From NCBI RefSeq assembly GCF_027944115.1, contig NZ_JAPJZI010000001.1:2232001-2296000 (forward strand): 64,000 bases of DNA. Reading direction: 5' to 3'. A program made the translations under genes and the position numbers. Source of the DNA: Hoeflea prorocentri (GTDB lineage Bacteria > Pseudomonadota > Alphaproteobacteria > Rhizobiales > Rhizobiaceae). Under the pieces are notes generated by a model. The model was not told the DNA's origin. It saw only the letters and a list, made by a program, of their open reading frames with translations, and ran no database searches. Shown piece after piece: positions 53,510 through 62,910 of this stretch; the first letter of the stretch is position 1; every line of letters begins with the position of its first letter.

Positions 53510-53677
53510 AGCGAGCGCGGGGAAATTCAGGCGGTTCTCGAACAAACGCACCTTGTTCCACAGCCAGCCAGGCCCCTCGCCCGTGATCTGCTGTAGCCCC
53601 GTATAGACAAGTCGCCCCTGCGAAAACTCGCCAATGGCGAGCTCCGGGGCTTGTCGGTTCTCCATAGCCTTGTCATG

Positions 53678-53705
53678 AAAAAGCCCCCGGAATTGCTCCG
53701 GGGGC
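53678..53705 (-). terminator. intrinsic terminator of the HyuA-DUF917-Dpp operon
   Basis: GCCCCCGGA-ATTGC-TCCGGGGGC, a perfect 9-bp stem, followed on the minus strand by TTTTT. It lies about 40 bp after the stop of the binding-protein gene, which is last in the operon. Confidence 0.92.
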
Positions 53706-53743
53706 AAGTGTGGCCTGTCTTGGGAGTGCAGACGGGGCCGGTG

Positions 53744-55321
53744 CTACTGGTCGCAATTCCACCAGTAACGGGAAAAATCCGTATCCCAGCTTTGCATGGG
53801 AACCCATTCGTAACCCTGCAGGCATTTGTTGGCCGCAAAGCGCTTGTTCTGGGTCAGCAGGAACACGTCCGACTGCATGTCGTAGAGCTTCTGCTGAATG
53901 GCCTTGTAGATCTCGTTCTGCTTGGCCGTATCCGTGGTGCTGCGCGATTCGTCGATCAGCGCATCGATCTCGTCGCTCAGCACCCACTCCATCGAAGCCC
54001 AAGTGCCTTTGGCATTCGAATGATACTGGACATAAAACACCGAATCCGGAGACGGATAGGTGGGTCCGTAAAAGACCTGCGTCGCGTTGGGAGACGTTTC
54101 GATGGATGTCGCAAGTTCGGTGATGCGGTTCCAGGGCTCCGGCTGAAGCTCAACCTCGAAGCCGATGGATTCGAGCGCCGATTTGAACAGCAGGCCGATC
54201 TCTTCCTCGAAGGCCGTCTTGGCGACATAGCCATGGGTGATCTTGATCGGCTCCTGGCCTGCATATTTCGACTTGGCGACTTCTTCCTTGGCCTTCTCGA
54301 GATTGTATTCAGGCGCTGGAAGACTATCGAGGTAGGCATCGGCAAAGACCGGTGCGAGAGGCCCGCTCAACTGGCCGCCCGGAAAGATCACTTCGCGTAT
54401 GGTCTCGTAGTCCATCGCATAGGCAATCGCGCGGCGGATATGGACGTCATCCGTCGGCGGGAGCTGGTTGTTGAGCTTGAGGTAGAAGCCGGTCGCGGTA
54501 TCCGCCGAGATGATCTTGTAGTCATCCATCTTGGCGATGGCGTCGTAGGTCTCGACGCCCTGATACTGCGAGGACATGCCAAGTTCGCCCTTTGCCGCCA
54601 GCGCTTTGATCGTCGCTTCGTCGCGCGTGACGACAAAACGCAGTTCGTCGATGGGTTTTTCATTAGGCCAACCGGCATGATAGCCCTCGTACCGGCTCAT
54701 CATCATCTGCGCACCGCGCGTCCAGTTTTCCAGATTGTAGGGACCGGCGCCGGCGGACTTGTCGGCAAGATAGGTTTCGCCCCATTCACCGTCATTCTGC
54801 TCCGCAACCAGATCCGAGTTGACCACAAGGATCAGCGGCGTATTGGACAGGAACGGCGAGTAGACCCGGTTGAGGGTAATTTCGACCGTTCCACTGTCGA
54901 TCGCCTTGACATTCTGCGGATCGATCAGATCGGCAAACAGATATGATGGCCCCTCATTGATCGACAAAAGCCTCTGCATGGAAAACACGACATCCTTGGC
55001 TTCAACCGGGCTGCCATCCTGGAATGTCGCGCCCTGCTTGAGCTTGAATGTGTATTTGGTGTTGTCCTCCGACACCTCCCAGCTCTCGGCAAGCTGCGGA
55101 ACAATCTGCCCGGCGCCGTTCACCGTTGTCAGGCCGTCATAAAGGTTCACCGCGGCCATATATTCGGTGTAGTCGTTAATCTTAGCCGGATCGATCGTTC
55201 CGAAGATCTGAACCGTGTTGACGACCAGCGTGACCTTGTCGTCGCTCAGCGCCGGTGTTGTAAGCGCTGTTGCAGCGGCCAAACCGGCCGCAAATGCCAT
55301 TCCCTTCCTGAAGTATTTCAT
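53744..55321 (-). CDS. peptide/nickel-type ABC substrate-binding protein (SBP_bac_5)
   Basis: 525 residues from MKYFRKGMAF with a Sec signal (cleavage about residue 26). It is a class-C extracellular solute-binding protein of the DppA/OppA type, with the lead-in LYDGLTTVNGAGQIVPQLAESW. Ligand not readable; the neighbours (hydantoinase, DUF917) make a cyclic amide more likely than a peptide. It is the last gene of the operon, an unusual place because binding proteins mostly stand first. Confidence 0.93.
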   Translation of the reverse strand: MKYFRKGMAFAAGLAAATALTTPALSDDKVTLVVNTVQIFGTIDPAKINDYTEYMAAVNLYDGLTTVNGAGQIVPQLAESWEVSEDNTKYTFKLKQGATFQDGSPVEAKDVVFSMQRLLSINEGPSYLFADLIDPQNVKAIDSGTVEITLNRVYSPFLSNTPLILVVNSDLVAEQNDGEWGETYLADKSAGAGPYNLENWTRGAQMMMSRYEGYHAGWPNEKPIDELRFVVTRDEATIKALAAKGELGMSSQYQGVETYDAIAKMDDYKIISADTATGFYLKLNNQLPPTDDVHIRRAIAYAMDYETIREVIFPGGQLSGPLAPVFADAYLDSLPAPEYNLEKAKEEVAKSKYAGQEPIKITHGYVAKTAFEEEIGLLFKSALESIGFEVELQPEPWNRITELATSIETSPNATQVFYGPTYPSPDSVFYVQYHSNAKGTWASMEWVLSDEIDALIDESRSTTDTAKQNEIYKAIQQKLYDMQSDVFLLTQNKRFAANKCLQGYEWVPMQSWDTDFSRYWWNCDQ

Positions 55322-55355
55322 TTTGCTTTCTCCGTTTCGTTGGATTGTTTGATGG

Positions 55356-56444
55356 TTAAAGCGGCAAGTCCTCCAATGGTGTGTAGGCCTGCGGGTAACC
55401 GAAGTAGCCCGGGCCAACGAGCTCGATACCGGCAGGCGAACGCCATTGCGCATCACAAGGCAGCCCGATCATCGTCACCGCGAGCCCGTAGCGAAGCTGC
55501 TCGGTCGTCACCGGCAGCCCGCCATCGGCATCAAGCGCGCAGATGAGATCCGGCGTGACGGCAAGCGGCTTGTCGTCATCGTCAAGCGCAATGAGGAACT
55601 CGTTCTGGAAATCGACCCGGAACACGCGTCCCTGATCCTCATCCATGCCCTTGATGACCGCCCGCCCGCGCGCAAACCCGCCTTCTGTTTTGCGCTCGAT
55701 GTCGATGACGCGGCCGGAAAAGAGACGCTTTCCGTTGAGCTTTTCGATAAGCGCCGTCGCGGGATTCCTGTTGCAGCCGCGTTCGCCCGTGATCACCTGA
55801 CCAATGTCAAGGATCAGGGACAGCGTATGGCGAAGAATGCCTCTTTTGACCTCTTCACCGCTCATCGGATAGAGCGCAACCAGTGCAGAGCCGCCCATTT
55901 CGATTGTCTGGGAGCGCGCCAATCGCTCGGTCCAAAGGTTTGAAATGGCGTTGATGACTGAGCTGTTGCCTTTCTCATCGGCAATGACCATCGGTGTCGC
56001 GGCGACGCCTTGCATGGTGAAGGAGACCATCTGCAGCTCGGGAAAGGCACGCCCCATTCCGTCACCGTCGATCAGCGGCAGGCCTGTCGCCGCCGCAACG
56101 GCGAACGGGATGGTCGAGTTAAGCCCGCCGGCCTCAATGCAGATAAGCGCATCGGCCTTGCGTCCCAAAAACGCCTCAAGCTGCTCCAGCGCCCGGTTCG
56201 CCTCATCTCCGGCAGGCAACTTTTCCAGCATCACGGTCGGCGCGCCCATCATGCAGACGGGAACGCAGAGCCAGTCGTCCTTGACGTCCTCGGGCGCAAT
56301 GACCTCTACCGGACCATGCTGTTCGATGGCCGCCTGGGCCATGAGCTTGCCGATGTAGGGATCGCCCCCGCCGCCTGTGCCGAGAAAAGCGCCGCCAGTG
56401 GCGATGGCTTCCATCTCGTTGGCCGTAATCGTGTGAGTGCTCAT
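55356..56444 (-). CDS. DUF917-family protein (second copy)
   Basis: 362 residues of the DUF917 family. The N-terminal glycine-rich motif FLGTGGGGDPYIGKL and DGDGMGRAFPELQM are family hallmarks; the C-terminal half holds the beta-rich second domain. I recall that one branch of this family has been described as S-methyl-thiohydantoin desulfurase, which would fit the hydantoinase next door, but this should be checked. It is paralogous to the gene just upstream and its start overlaps that gene's stop by 4 nt (ATGA). Confidence 0.85.
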   Translation of the reverse strand: MSTHTITANEMEAIATGGAFLGTGGGGDPYIGKLMAQAAIEQHGPVEVIAPEDVKDDWLCVPVCMMGAPTVMLEKLPAGDEANRALEQLEAFLGRKADALICIEAGGLNSTIPFAVAAATGLPLIDGDGMGRAFPELQMVSFTMQGVAATPMVIADEKGNSSVINAISNLWTERLARSQTIEMGGSALVALYPMSGEEVKRGILRHTLSLILDIGQVITGERGCNRNPATALIEKLNGKRLFSGRVIDIERKTEGGFARGRAVIKGMDEDQGRVFRVDFQNEFLIALDDDDKPLAVTPDLICALDADGGLPVTTEQLRYGLAVTMIGLPCDAQWRSPAGIELVGPGYFGYPQAYTPLEDLPL

Positions 56445-57580
56445 TGTTTCGCGTCCTCCGTGGGGCCGGCGCCCGGCGCGTTCACGTCGTCAAGCGGCAG
56501 ATAATTGAGATGACCAAGGCCGAATCCGGCCGGACCGACAACCGCCAACGCCTCTGGCGTACGCAGCAAGGGGTGGCACGGAAGAGCCAGAACGCTGACG
56601 CGCTGCCCGTAGCGCAGCAATTCGGTGGTAATCGCCTCGCCAGTGTCGATGTCGAGGATCACGATGAGATCCGGGACCACGACCTCGGTCTTGCCGTTGC
56701 GGGAAAACACCAGGTTTTCATTCTGAATAATGATCGAGGCAACATCGCCTTCGTGCTTGTCGAACCCCTCGATCCGGGCTTCGCCGGCAACAAAGCCGCC
56801 TTTGAGCTCGCGCCGCACATCGCTGATCTTGCCGGTAAACACCAGTTGCCCCTGCTCGAACCGGCAGATCGCCTCAACCGCATCGGCATTGTTACGCTGT
56901 GCTTCGCGAACGGTGCGACCAAGGGAAATCGCCCGGCTGTAGGAATCAGGAATGGCAAAGCGTTTGACGAAGACACCCGGCATCGGCGCGCTTGCAAGGG
57001 ATGAGGCACCGCCCTGCGCGATCACACAGGCGCGGGCAAGCCGCTCGTGCCACAATTCGGATGCCGCATGGTCAAAGATCACAACATTGCCATGCAGGTC
57101 ACACATGGCGCTCGGCGTGCTGCGATGCCCGTAGATCGAATAGGTGGTCATCTGCATTTCCGGAAAAGCGCGTCCCATGCCGTCGCAATCAACCACGGGC
57201 AGGTCTGCAAGCGCCGCAACGATGAGCGGTTCCATCGCGTTCTGGCCGCCGATTTCCTCGCAGGCGATGGCGTCGATTTTAAAGTCGAGCCGCTCCTCCA
57301 GTGCGCGGATGCATCGCAGGCCCTCCCTGCCCTCCTTGATCCGTTCATGTGAGATCAAGGGCGCACCGATCCCGCCGACGGAAACGACCTTGGCGTCGTC
57401 CGGAAGCGCCTGGAGCGGAAGTACCCGCATCTTTCTACCCTCGCGCAGCACCTGCAGCGCACGCAACTTGCCGATATACGGGTTGCCGCCGCCGCCGGTC
57501 CCCAGGATCGCCGCGCCAACTTCAAGGGCTTCGATTTCCTCCTCGCCGATGGAGTAGAGATCAGCGTGCCGCGACAGCAT
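56441..57580 (-). CDS. DUF917-family protein (first copy)
   Basis: 379 residues from MLSRHADLYSI. It shares the ILGTGGGGNPYIGKL and DCDGMGRAFPEMQM motifs with the second copy and is collinear with it over its whole length, so the two are tandem paralogues, possibly subunits of one enzyme. It overlaps the hydantoinase gene by 20 nt, and is translationally coupled with the second copy. The frame is open 41 codons upstream, inside the hydantoinase gene. Confidence 0.85.
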   Translation of the reverse strand: MLSRHADLYSIGEEEIEALEVGAAILGTGGGGNPYIGKLRALQVLREGRKMRVLPLQALPDDAKVVSVGGIGAPLISHERIKEGREGLRCIRALEERLDFKIDAIACEEIGGQNAMEPLIVAALADLPVVDCDGMGRAFPEMQMTTYSIYGHRSTPSAMCDLHGNVVIFDHAASELWHERLARACVIAQGGASSLASAPMPGVFVKRFAIPDSYSRAISLGRTVREAQRNNADAVEAICRFEQGQLVFTGKISDVRRELKGGFVAGEARIEGFDKHEGDVASIIIQNENLVFSRNGKTEVVVPDLIVILDIDTGEAITTELLRYGQRVSVLALPCHPLLRTPEALAVVGPAGFGLGHLNYLPLDDVNAPGAGPTEDAKQ

Positions 57581-59132
57581 GCGCGCCCTCCATTTCTCCA
57601 ACCACCTTGACGTGAATGCGTGTCGCATTGCCCGGCAGATAAGCGAGCGGAACATCCTCACGCTCAATCGTTTCGATGGTCGACGGCGAAGCGCCGGACG
57701 CAACGGCTTTTTCGGTCGCCTCCCGCTCGGCCTGCTTGAGGCACTCTTCGCGTGTCAGCCCGTTTTCCAGCGAGTAGATCCGATCCACTTCACCGCTTAT
57801 CTGGGCGATCGCGGCGCCAACGGCGTTGGCAACCGCGAAATTCTCCGGCCGCACGACATCAAGGTCAGCCAGTTTGTCCGGCATCAAAATGGAGCCGCCG
57901 CCGACGGCTATGACAGGAATGGGATCAGGCGAGATGCGGCTGCGTTCGACGGCGCGTTGCAGCAACTGCGTTATCGCCGCCCTTGCCTTTTCGACCGTAT
58001 CCTTGTCGACACCGGCAACGCGTGCCGCATCGCCTATATCCGCTTCGCCTCTCGCCACCGCGATATCGGTTGCCGTCAGCGTTTCGCCGCCAAAGACCAA
58101 CGCTTCGCTGGTGATCCGGAACCCTACGGACTGTGGACCGACGGTCACAGTACCCGAATCATCCCGGCGCACCAGCGAACCGCCGCCCAGGCCGACCGAA
58201 AAAACATCCGGCATGCGGAAATTCGTGCGCACGCCGCCAATATCCACAACAGTGGCGGCCTGCCTCGGGAAACCATGCTGCAGGGCACCGACGTCCGTGG
58301 TCGTGCCGCCGATATCGACGACGATGCCGTTGCGTTCGCCGGTCAGGAATGCCGCACCGCGCATGGAGTTTGTCGGTCCCGACGCAAAGGTCAGTACTGG
58401 AAAGTGCTTGACCATGTCGGCATTCATCAACGTGCCGTCGTTCTGGGTAATATAGAAATCGCAGTCGAGACCCGCCGAGGTGAGCGCGCTCGCAAAAGCA
58501 TCGACCGTGCGCTCGCTCAGCGACAGCAGGCTGGCATTCATGATCGCCGCGCTCTCGCGCTCAAGCAGGCCAATGCGCCCGATATCGCTGGAAAGCACCA
58601 CGGAAACGTCAGGACAGCGTTTACGGATATGATCGCGGGCCACGCGCTCCATGTCCTGATTGATCGGGCTGAACACCGAACTGACCGACGCAACCTTGGT
58701 TTTGCGGCTATTGATATCATCGCAGATGCGGTCGAGCTCGTCCTCATCGAGCGGCGCGATCTCGCGCCCGTCGAACTCGTAGCCACCACGAACCAGATAT
58801 CCGCTGTCACCGGCCGCCTCGCGCAGATCCGCCGGCCAATCGACCATCGGCGGCAAGCAGGCCGTTGCCGGAAGGCCAAGCCTGATCGCCGCGACGGGAT
58901 TGATATGCTTGCGCTCGATCACGGCATTGGTGAAATGGGTCGTGCCGATCATCACCTTGTCGATCTGCTTGCGGTCGATGCCGGCCTTTCCGATCGCGCC
59001 CTCGAGCGCTTCTACAACGCCGCTGGTCACGTCCTGCGTGGTGGAGGCCTTGAAGCCTGACAACACCTCGCGCTCATGCATGACGACCGCGTCGGTGTTG
59101 GTTCCGCCAACGTCAATTCCTAGTCGATACAC
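57561..59132 (-). CDS. hydantoinase/oxoprolinase subunit A-type protein (HyuA)
   Basis: 523 residues. The start is GTG at 59132 because AAGGAG stands 6 nt before it; a TTG eleven codons upstream has no site. The ASKHA ATP-binding motif GIDVGGTNTDAVV and the VVDIGGTTTDVGAL strand are those of HyuA/ATP-dependent hydantoinases and oxoprolinases, and AVGGGSILMPD closes the fold. No HyuB gene is seen; the two DUF917 genes follow in its place. ABC ATPase gene ends 25 bp before. Confidence 0.92.
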   Translation of the reverse strand: MYRLGIDVGGTNTDAVVMHEREVLSGFKASTTQDVTSGVVEALEGAIGKAGIDRKQIDKVMIGTTHFTNAVIERKHINPVAAIRLGLPATACLPPMVDWPADLREAAGDSGYLVRGGYEFDGREIAPLDEDELDRICDDINSRKTKVASVSSVFSPINQDMERVARDHIRKRCPDVSVVLSSDIGRIGLLERESAAIMNASLLSLSERTVDAFASALTSAGLDCDFYITQNDGTLMNADMVKHFPVLTFASGPTNSMRGAAFLTGERNGIVVDIGGTTTDVGALQHGFPRQAATVVDIGGVRTNFRMPDVFSVGLGGGSLVRRDDSGTVTVGPQSVGFRITSEALVFGGETLTATDIAVARGEADIGDAARVAGVDKDTVEKARAAITQLLQRAVERSRISPDPIPVIAVGGGSILMPDKLADLDVVRPENFAVANAVGAAIAQISGEVDRIYSLENGLTREECLKQAEREATEKAVASGASPSTIETIEREDVPLAYLPGNATRIHVKVVGEMEGAHAVAAR

Positions 59133-59157
59133 CGCACTCTCCTTGTCACTCTTGGGG

Positions 59158-60837
59158 TCAGGCAACGGTATCGGCGAGATACCGTCTCTGCTCCTCGATA
59201 CTCGTCTTGGGTTTCAGGCGATCTTCTTCATCGCTCATCACCGGCACGGCGGCGATCAGCGCTCGCGTATAGGGATGTTGGGGGTCGGCGAACACGGATC
59301 GAGGCTCACCGCTCTCCACCAGCTCGCCGCGCAGCATAATGGCGATGCGGCTGCAGAAATTGCGCATCAGCGACAGGTCGTGCGAGATGAAGAGAAAGGT
59401 CAGGCCAAGTTCGTCGCGCAGCCTTTGCAGAAGATCGATAACGTTCTTCTGCACCGACACGTCGAGTGCCGATGTCGGCTCATCAAGAACGATGATCTTG
59501 GGATCGGCGGCCAGGGCCCGTGCAATCGCGACACGCTGCTTTTGGCCACCCGACAATTCGTGGGGATATTTGGAAACATAGTGCGGCGCAAGTTCGACAT
59601 GCGTCAGCAACTCCTGGATCCGCCCCTCTGCCTGCTGCGCGCCAAGCCCGGCAAACCGCAACGGCACAGACAAAGTCTGACCGACGGTACGCTTTGGATT
59701 GAGCGACGTTCCAGGGTTTTGATAGACAATCTGTATGAGGCGCCGATAATCCGAGCCCCGTTCCCCGCCGCCCACGGCACCGCCATCGACGGAGATCGTT
59801 CCGCCGCTTGGCCGGATCAGCCCCATGATCATGCGGGCGACCGTCGTCTTTCCAGACCCTGATTCCCCCGCAAGGCCGAAAATCTCGCCTTTCGCCACGG
59901 TCAACGACACATTGTTGACAGCACGATGGCTGTCGCCGCGCCGAAAAATGCCCCTGTCCTCAAACGTCTTGGACACGTTGGCAAGACTGATGATCGGCTC
60001 GGCCTCCACCGGAGGCTGGTCCTCGACACCCGGCCCGTAAAGCGGCGGGATCGCACTGATCAACTGGCGGGTATAGGCCTGCTGCGGCGTTTTGAAAAGC
60101 GTTGTCAGCGGGCCGTTTTCCACAATCTCGCCATGGCGCATGACGAAGATGTCGTCGGCCATCTTACGCACGACGCCGAGATTGTGGGTAATCATCAGCA
60201 GCGACAGCCCGTTGTCCGAAACCAGCCGGTTGATCAGCTTCATGATCTCGTCCTGGGTCGTCACATCAAGCGCCGTTCCCGGCTCATCCGCGATCAGGAG
60301 CCGCGGCTGGTGTAACAAGGCCAGAGCGATCAGGACGCGCTGGCGCATACCGCCTGACAATTGCGACGGATATGCGTTGAAGATGCGGTCGGGATCGGAA
60401 AGCTGCACCTGCCTGAGGACCTGCCCTATGCGCTGACGCCGGTCCGCCGCATCGGAACTCTCCCCGAGCCGGCGATCGGAAAATCGGAGCACATCATCGA
60501 GATGCCGTCCGATCCGGAAAACCGGGTTAAACGAGCTCAACGGATCCTGCATGATGATCGAAAAGGCAGTGCCCTTCATCGCTTCGCGCTTGCCGCGCGA
60601 AAGCGTCAACACGTCCTCCCCGTCAAACCGGATGCTGCCACTCTCGACAATGGCGTTTTCGGGCAGAGTGCCGAGGATCGCCTTGCTGGTGACCGACTTG
60701 CCGGAGCCTGTCTCGCCAATGAGCGCGACACGGCCACCCTCCGGTATCTTCAGCGCGACGTCCTTGAGCACGTTGTTGACGAGGCCGTAATTTCTGAAGG
60801 AGACGTTGAGATCCTGGATTTCTAGGAGGCTTGTCAC
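59158..60837 (-). CDS. dipeptide-type ABC ATPase, double NBD (DppD-DppF fusion)
   Basis: 559 residues with two complete ATPase halves. First half: GETGSGKS, LSGGMRQRVLI, LLIADEPGTALD. Second half: GESGSGKT, LSGGQKQRVAIARA, IIVLDEPTSALD. Each is followed by an oligopeptide/dipeptide C-terminal region. It serves a Dpp/Gsi-type importer with the two permeases upstream. dppC stops 3 bp before its start. Confidence 0.94.
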   Translation of the reverse strand: MTSLLEIQDLNVSFRNYGLVNNVLKDVALKIPEGGRVALIGETGSGKSVTSKAILGTLPENAIVESGSIRFDGEDVLTLSRGKREAMKGTAFSIIMQDPLSSFNPVFRIGRHLDDVLRFSDRRLGESSDAADRRQRIGQVLRQVQLSDPDRIFNAYPSQLSGGMRQRVLIALALLHQPRLLIADEPGTALDVTTQDEIMKLINRLVSDNGLSLLMITHNLGVVRKMADDIFVMRHGEIVENGPLTTLFKTPQQAYTRQLISAIPPLYGPGVEDQPPVEAEPIISLANVSKTFEDRGIFRRGDSHRAVNNVSLTVAKGEIFGLAGESGSGKTTVARMIMGLIRPSGGTISVDGGAVGGGERGSDYRRLIQIVYQNPGTSLNPKRTVGQTLSVPLRFAGLGAQQAEGRIQELLTHVELAPHYVSKYPHELSGGQKQRVAIARALAADPKIIVLDEPTSALDVSVQKNVIDLLQRLRDELGLTFLFISHDLSLMRNFCSRIAIMLRGELVESGEPRSVFADPQHPYTRALIAAVPVMSDEEDRLKPKTSIEEQRRYLADTVA

Positions 60838-60840
60838 TGC

Positions 60841-61716
60841 TCAAACCTCCACGTCGAACATGTCGCGCAGGCCGTCACCCAGGAGGTTGAAGCCAAGCGT
60901 GGCATAGAAGATCGCAAAGCCCGGTCCGAGGACACCCCACCACATCTCGGGCAGGAACTGCCGGCCATCGGCAACCATAGAGCCGAGATCGGGGGTCGGC
61001 GGTTTCACGCCAAGTCCGAGGAAGGACAGCGTCGCGCCGAAAAGAATGACAAAGGCGGCATCAAGGGTCGTCTTGACCGATATTACGGACACGCAGTTGG
61101 GCAATATCTCCCGTGTGAGCACATGCCAGTGGCTGGCACCGGCAAGCCTTGCAGCCTCGACAAAGTCTTCGGTCGCGATCGACTTAGATACGCGGTAGAT
61201 GAGCCGCGCGTGCCACGTCCACCACAGAAGCGTGATCGCAAGCATGGCATTGACAAGGTTCGGCTCCAGAACGTTGCCGATCGCCAACGCCATGATCAAT
61301 GGCGGGATCGCCAGCATCACATTGGTAAATCCGGTGATGATTTTCTCGGTCAGACCGCTGAAGTATCCGGCAAGCATTCCAAGGGCGGCGCCGACCGGGA
61401 CCGCAACGCCCAGAACACCAATCACAAGCAGGAGTGAGATCCGGAAGCCGAAAATGACACGCGTCAGAATATCCCGTCCGACTTTGTCGGTCCCCATCCA
61501 GTGCGCCCAGTCCGGCGCCCTGTGGCGATTACGGAAATCGACCGCAGCGCCGAAATCCTCCGGATAAGGGGCGATCAGCGGCGCCAGAATTGCCACCAGA
61601 ATGACCGACAGCACCATCAGGCCGCCGATGACGGCAGACGGATTGCGGGAAAAGCGGTACCAGGCCATGTAGCGCGCCGACAGGGTCGCCGGCTCGTTTT
61701 GTGAGACGACCGACAT
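60841..61716 (-). CDS. dipeptide-type ABC permease (DppC family)
   Basis: 291 residues with an N-terminal OppC_N segment (about 20-60) and five to six membrane helices. The EAA loop AARLAGASHWHVLTREILPN is typical. It overlaps the upstream DppB-type gene by one base. Confidence 0.93.
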   Translation of the reverse strand: MSVVSQNEPATLSARYMAWYRFSRNPSAVIGGLMVLSVILVAILAPLIAPYPEDFGAAVDFRNRHRAPDWAHWMGTDKVGRDILTRVIFGFRISLLLVIGVLGVAVPVGAALGMLAGYFSGLTEKIITGFTNVMLAIPPLIMALAIGNVLEPNLVNAMLAITLLWWTWHARLIYRVSKSIATEDFVEAARLAGASHWHVLTREILPNCVSVISVKTTLDAAFVILFGATLSFLGLGVKPPTPDLGSMVADGRQFLPEMWWGVLGPGFAIFYATLGFNLLGDGLRDMFDVEV

Positions 61717-62744
61717 CAGTTCGCCTCCTTGAAGCGCAGCCTCGGGTCGATCGCCATCAGCACGATATCGATCACCAGATTGGCGACGACAAAAAAGAAG
61801 CCGGATACCAGCACGACCGCCATGACAGCGTTGAGGTCCTTTTGCAGGATTGCCTCAAGCCCGTAGGAGGCGAATCCGCCCCAGGAAAACACCAGTTCGA
61901 CGACAAAGGCGTTGCCGATCAGCGAAGCGAATTCGAGGCCCATGATCGTCAAGGGCGCTATGGAGGAGAGTTTTAGAAGGTAGCGAAAGACAATGACCCT
62001 GTCCGGAACGCCGAATGATTTCAGCGTCAGGACATGGTCGCGTCTTTGATGTTCAATCATCGCCGATCGTGTGATGCGGGTGATCTGCCCGATCCCAGCC
62101 ATTGCCAGCGCAAGCGCCGGGAAGATCAGATGTTGAAGGGCGCTGCGAAAAACGGCCCAGTCGCCATGCACGGCTGAATCGATCAGCAGCAGGCCGGTGG
62201 GACCTGGTGGAAGCTCAAGCGAGTAGTTCACGCGGCCGAGCACCGGCCAATCCGTCAGGAAATTGGCCGCGACAAGCTGGAGCAGTATGGCGAACAGGAA
62301 ACTCGGCATTGTGACGCCGACGATGGAGAAAAAGCGACCCGCATTGTCGATCCAGCTATTGCGGTAACGGGCCGTCATGACGCCCAGCGGGATCGAGATC
62401 GCGACAATCAGCAGGACCGTGACGATCACCAGTTCCAGTGTGGCAGGCAAAAGCGCGGCGATTTCGTTGCTGACCTGTCGGCCCGATATCAGCGATTTGC
62501 CAAAATCACCCTGCAGACCGCGCCAGACATAATCGGTGTATTGCTGCCAAAGCGGTGCATCGAGCCCCATCTCGACACGCATTTCATCGACCTGTTGTTG
62601 GGTCGCGCTCGGCCCGAGCGCAATACGGGCCGGATCGCCGGGCACGATCCGGGCAAGAATGAAGATCATCGCCGAAAGCACAAACATGACGCCGGCAAAG
62701 CCGACTAGCCGTCTGAGCATTAGGCTGACTGGATTGGTCTGCAT
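61716..62744 (-). CDS. dipeptide-type ABC permease (DppB family)
   Basis: 342 residues from MQTNPVSLMLRRLV. Six membrane helices; RIVPGDPARIALGP after the first helix and the RDHVLTLKSFGVPDRVIVFRYLL EAA region (positions about 225-250) are DppB hallmarks. It is the first gene of the operon. The 166-bp space to the LuxR-type gene holds two direct repeats. Confidence 0.93.
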   Translation of the reverse strand: MQTNPVSLMLRRLVGFAGVMFVLSAMIFILARIVPGDPARIALGPSATQQQVDEMRVEMGLDAPLWQQYTDYVWRGLQGDFGKSLISGRQVSNEIAALLPATLELVIVTVLLIVAISIPLGVMTARYRNSWIDNAGRFFSIVGVTMPSFLFAILLQLVAANFLTDWPVLGRVNYSLELPPGPTGLLLIDSAVHGDWAVFRSALQHLIFPALALAMAGIGQITRITRSAMIEHQRRDHVLTLKSFGVPDRVIVFRYLLKLSSIAPLTIMGLEFASLIGNAFVVELVFSWGGFASYGLEAILQKDLNAVMAVVLVSGFFFVVANLVIDIVLMAIDPRLRFKEAN

Positions 62745-62852
62745 TGCGGCCCGATCTTCCACATGGGCGCGCGAACGGCTCATCCGTTCACGTCGTCAGA
62801 TGTGTCGGGCTAAAGACTGACGCTGGCGGACCGCAGCCACAATCTGCAAAAG

Positions 62853-62884
62853 GTATAGGTTTTCTAAAAATACGTATAGGTTTT
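62853..62884. promoter_or_regulatory. two GTATAGGTTTT direct repeats 21 bp apart
   Basis: GTATAGGTTTT occurs at 62853-62863 and 62874-62884, exactly 21 bp apart, two helical turns, on the same face. They stand between the MalT-like regulator gene and the operon it probably activates, 109-140 bp before the DppB-type start. No good -35/-10 pair was found nearby, which suits an activator-dependent promoter. Confidence 0.65.
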
Positions 62885-62910
62885 GTGCAAAATCAGCGCT
62901 TCTGACGAAG

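Noticed and set aside
53651-54946. 431-codon open frame antisense to the binding protein
   Set aside because: No family-like segments; runs through the terminator.
57579-59060. 493-codon open frame antisense to HyuA
   Set aside because: Composition is that of a shadow frame; the minus-strand gene carries all the family motifs.
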